Assembly: GCA_021162905.1 (NCBI GenBank)
Contig: JAGGXT010000024.1
Location: forward strand, 1 to 6,404
DNA from: Candidatus Odinarchaeota archaeon
GTDB lineage: Archaea > Asgardarchaeota > JAGGXT01
Direction: 5' to 3'
Length of the DNA: 6,404 nt
Every line of letters starts with the position of its first letter. Position 1 is the first letter of the stretch. Below the pieces are notes generated by a model. That model was given only the letters and a program-made list of their open reading frames with translations. It ran no database searches and had not been told where the DNA came from. The position numbers were made by a program, and so were the translations under genes. Shown one piece after another: positions 4,803-6,404 of this stretch.

Positions 4803-6404
4803 GTTGTATCGAAGGCCTCGATGAATAGAGGACGGCAACGTATCCCTGCTTATTAGTTCAATGATTTTCCGTGTATTTTTGTGTTGTATCGAAGGCCTCG
4901 ATGAATAGAGGACGGCAACCACCACCGATTACGAAAGAAAAAACAGCAAAAATAAAGAAGTTGTATCGAAGGCCTCGATGAATAGAGGACGGCAACCAAA
5001 TTGTTTCAAAATTCAACCCCTCCATTGTTTTTACCTGTTGTATCGAAGGCCTCGATGAATAGAGGACGGCAACATAGCTCTTATTACTAAGTTTTGTAGT
5101 CTTTTATGTATGTGTTGTATCGAAGGCCTCGATGAATAGAGGACGGCAACATATCGCCTTTTATTTTTGCTTGTTCTATTGTGTTTCTAAGTTGTATCGA
5201 AGGCCTCGATGAATAGAGGACGGCAACTATATGGCCATTGCTGAGCTCTATGCAGTTATTGTAACGTGTTGTATCGAAGGCCTCGATGAATAGAGGACGG
5301 CAACTTTCCCTTCAATTGTTCTAACATCACCCTTCAAAATATCCTTTGTTGTATCGAAGGCCTCGATGAATAGAGGACGGCAACAGAGCTTCTATAACTC
5401 TATCAAAAAATTGGGTGGACGTTATGGGTATGTTGTATCGAAGGCCTCGATGAATAGAGGACGGCAACCGGGCATCGCGCGGGAGACTCCTTCAACGCCT
5501 CTTCATAGTGTTGTATCGAAGGCCTCGATGAATAGAGGACGGCAACTATTAGGACCAAGCTCACCCCTCCTTTCCATAAGACATAAGTTGTATCGAAGGC
5601 CTCGATGAATAGAGGACGGCAACCAAGCTATTTTTCATGTGTACCACAACCAGATGATAACGTTGTATCGAAGGCCTCGATGAATAGAGGACGGCAACTT
5701 TTTATTATGCGCTTTGCACCTTCGATTCCATACACAGTTGGTAGTTGTATCGAAGGCCTCGATGAATAGAGGACGGCAACCCAAATGTCAATCCCATCGC
5801 TCCTCATACGTTGCAACTTCTCGTTGTATCGAAGGCCTCGATGAATAGAGGACGGCAACTCTTACTGTTGTTCTTATGCGTTCAAGTGTTACAAAAGCAA
5901 TGTTGTATCGAAGGCCTCGATGAATAGAGGACGGCAACCCTCTTCTAGTTCTTCGATTATGGCTTGAGGATATTTTTGATGTTGTATCGAAGGCCTCGAT
6001 GAATAGAGGACGGCAACAGCTGCAACAAAAGCGATATTGATATTGGTGGATGTGTACAAGTTGTATCGAAGGCCTCGATGAATAGAGGACGGCAACTATA
6101 CCAGCCCTTATGATAACCGATTGTTTCCACTCCCCATAAATGTTGTATCGAAGGCCTCGATGAATAGAGGACGGCAACCTGAAAAACGCTATTCATCGTT
6201 CTACGCTGCCGGTCGCTCGTTGTATCGAAGGCCTCGATGAATAGAGGACGGCAACAACGCTTGTTTCCGCTCCATCAGTCTTGCTAAAGTTGCATGTTGT
6301 ATCGAAGGCCTCGATGAATAGAGGACGGCAACATGTCATACCCATGCTTCCTGTCAGGAACCCACCTTTTACCTTCCTGTTGTATCGAAGGCCTCGATGA
6401 ATAG
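4803..6404 (+). CRISPR. CRISPR array: 20 complete 37-base repeats plus one cut by the window edge, 20 spacers
   Basis: The repeat starts GTTGTATCGAAGG and ends GAGGACGGCAAC. Copies begin at 4803, 4883, 4960, 5037, 5114, 5191, 5268, 5348, 5432, 5510, 5587, 5662, 5744, 5823, 5902, 5981, 6060, 6142, 6219, 6296 and 6379; the last shows 26 bases. All complete copies read identically. The 20 spacers are all different, 38-47 bases (mean about 42), and are immune records of past invaders. The repeat can fold by ATCGA/TCGAT (repeat positions 6-10 with 16-20, five-base loop); its ends GTTG/CAAC also pair, and CCTC (14-17) can alternatively pair with GAGG (26-29). I place the leader on the left because an A+T-rich region with rightward promoters lies there and no degenerate end repeat is seen. 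No cas genes are in the window, so the type is undetermined. Short ORFs across the array are repeat artefacts. Confidence 0.98.

Noticed and set aside
5547..5586. SD-like AGGAGG in the reverse complement of spacer 10, suggesting it targets a translation start
   Set aside because: The same strand also reads as an uninterrupted peptide (LCLMERRGELGPN), so an internal coding origin is equally likely and nothing distinguishes them.
4686..6196. Open frames across the CRISPR array on both strands, such as 5366-5608 (+) and 5628-5858, 5788-6177, 5889-6095 and 5957-6196 (-)
   Set aside because: They consist of translated repeats (MNRGRQ, SSIHRGLRYN, LYSSRPSIQ) joined by spacers; the start codons lie inside the repeat. 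They are not genes.

Overview
The window looks archaeal. It is A+T-rich (roughly 35-40% G+C by eye). Several intergenic gaps carry BRE/TATA-type promoter elements, and Shine-Dalgarno matches of the GGTGAT/GAGGT kind precede two genes. The surface protein is rich in N-glycosylation sequons and ends in a membrane anchor. There is also an Lrp/AsnC-like regulator with two winged-helix units. A thermoproteotal lineage such as Bathyarchaeia or its relatives would fit, but no rRNA or marker gene is present to prove it.

Layout. Bases 1-558 hold the 3' end of a secreted, Ig-like-domain surface protein (+). Bases 581-991 hold a small unrecognised protein (+), 22 bases downstream and possibly cotranscribed. 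A 153-base gap follows. It contains TATA-like elements, a possible 14-codon upstream ORF and a 7-bp hairpin that covers the ribosome-binding site of the next gene. Bases 1148-2755 (+) encode a cytoplasmic DUF885-type predicted zinc metallopeptidase. It converges on bases 2775-4382 (-), a 535-residue double winged-helix Lrp/AsnC-like regulator with an extra N-terminal domain.

Bases 4383-4802 are a gene-free divergent control region. On the left it holds the regulator's own promoter, SD and a 15-bp palindrome. On the right it forms the CRISPR leader, with three copies of the promoter-like core GAAAAATTTA and two more palindromes. Bases 4803-6404 are a CRISPR array of 20 complete, identical 37-base repeats plus a 21st cut by the window edge, separated by 20 different spacers of 38-47 bases. 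No cas gene lies in the window.

Points of most interest. The repeat resembles, in ends and 3' half, the repeat I remember for an archaeal Cas12f (type V-F) system. Most spacers are pyrimidine-rich on the + strand and read as plausible protein only on the - strand, as expected if crRNAs are antisense to mobile-element mRNAs. These two clues point to different effector types, so the system type stays open. The two-headed regulator is divergent from the array, and its promoter and the leader both carry interrupted palindromes with a CAC centre, which suggests, without proof, that it controls itself and the array.
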